This document shows positions 5,220-5,374 of a DNA stretch of 5,374 bases, piece after piece. This DNA comes from Candidatus Methanoplasma reticulitermitis. GTDB lineage: Archaea; Thermoplasmatota; Thermoplasmata; Methanomassiliicoccales; Methanomethylophilaceae. The notes under the pieces were generated by a model. That model saw only the letters and a program-made list of their open reading frames with translations. It had not been told where the DNA came from and did no database searches. The stretch lies in NCBI GenBank assembly GCA_031287135.1, contig JAITTK010000037.1, positions 1-5,374 of the forward strand, in the 5' to 3' direction. A program made the position numbers and the translations under genes. Positions within the stretch are counted from its first letter, which is position 1; each line of letters begins with the position of its first letter.

Positions 5220-5374
5220 ATGCTTAACATACTGCGCGTCCGCATAAAGAATATGGCAATGTGGGAGAGCAATCTCATAAAGATGCTGGGCGCGATCGAG
5301 ATGACGTTGGGGATGGTACTGCTGGTACCGATGCTCATCGCCCTCTACTACGGCGAGGACCCGATGCTGTTCAT
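5220..5374 (+). CDS. trkH: Trk potassium uptake channel subunit TrkH, N-terminal part only
   Basis: TrkH is the membrane channel through which potassium enters; TrkA binds its cytosolic face. Only about 51 residues are visible before the right edge. They show a basic cytosolic start (RVRIK) and then one hydrophobic segment, from MLGAIEMTLG to LLVPMLIALYYGED, which matches the first transmembrane helix of TrkH/KtrB proteins, including the L-x-P-x-x-x-ALYYGE pattern. The ATG at 5220 has GGAG at ideal spacing; the in-frame ATG at 5214 would overlap the trkA stop as ATGA and add Met-Ser. Either is possible. The selectivity-filter repeats lie beyond the window, so the assignment rests on the first helix and on adjacency to trkA. 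Confidence 0.88.
   Translation, partial: MLNILRVRIKNMAMWESNLIKMLGAIEMTLGMVLLVPMLIALYYGEDPMLF

Overview
The window reads as chromosomal DNA from an archaeon, probably a Thermoplasmatota methanogen of the Methanomassiliicoccales type. The lineage is inferred from the protein set, not proven. The archaeal signs are an MptD-type dihydroneopterin aldolase, a THEP1 NTPase, an archaeal/eukaryotic-type Trm1, TATA boxes about 27 bases upstream of leaderless starts, GGTG/GGAG ribosome sites, and heavy use of AGG/AGA arginine and ATA isoleucine codons. Gene density is high and no mobile element, CRISPR array, tRNA or rRNA was seen.

Layout. The left part (1-2049) is read on the minus strand: mptD (1669-2049), a THEP1-family NTPase (1039-1584), and a tRNA G26 dimethyltransferase, trm1, which starts at 1039 and runs off the left edge. 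The NTPase stop and the trm1 start share one base (TGATG). The right part is read on the plus strand: quinolinate synthase nadA (2104-3003), a Prx6-type peroxiredoxin (3085-3762), and a potassium uptake pair, trkA (3865-5217) and the first 50 or so codons of trkH (from 5220 or 5214 to the right edge).

The window seems to hold five transcription units: mptD; NTPase-trm1; nadA; prx; trkA-trkH. The genes are mostly housekeeping and fall into separate pathways: pterin cofactor synthesis, tRNA modification, NAD synthesis, peroxide defence and potassium uptake. TrkA and TrkH are known to work as one complex. The NTPase and Trm1 are linked only by tight gene coupling.

The most notable structure is between mptD and nadA. 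A single palindromic TTTAAA (2074-2079) lies exactly 27.5 bases from the ATG of each divergent gene, and neither gene has a Shine-Dalgarno site. This looks like one TATA element driving two leaderless mRNAs in opposite directions. A clean hairpin followed by a T-rich run ends the peroxiredoxin gene. No obviously new defence or mobile system was found.
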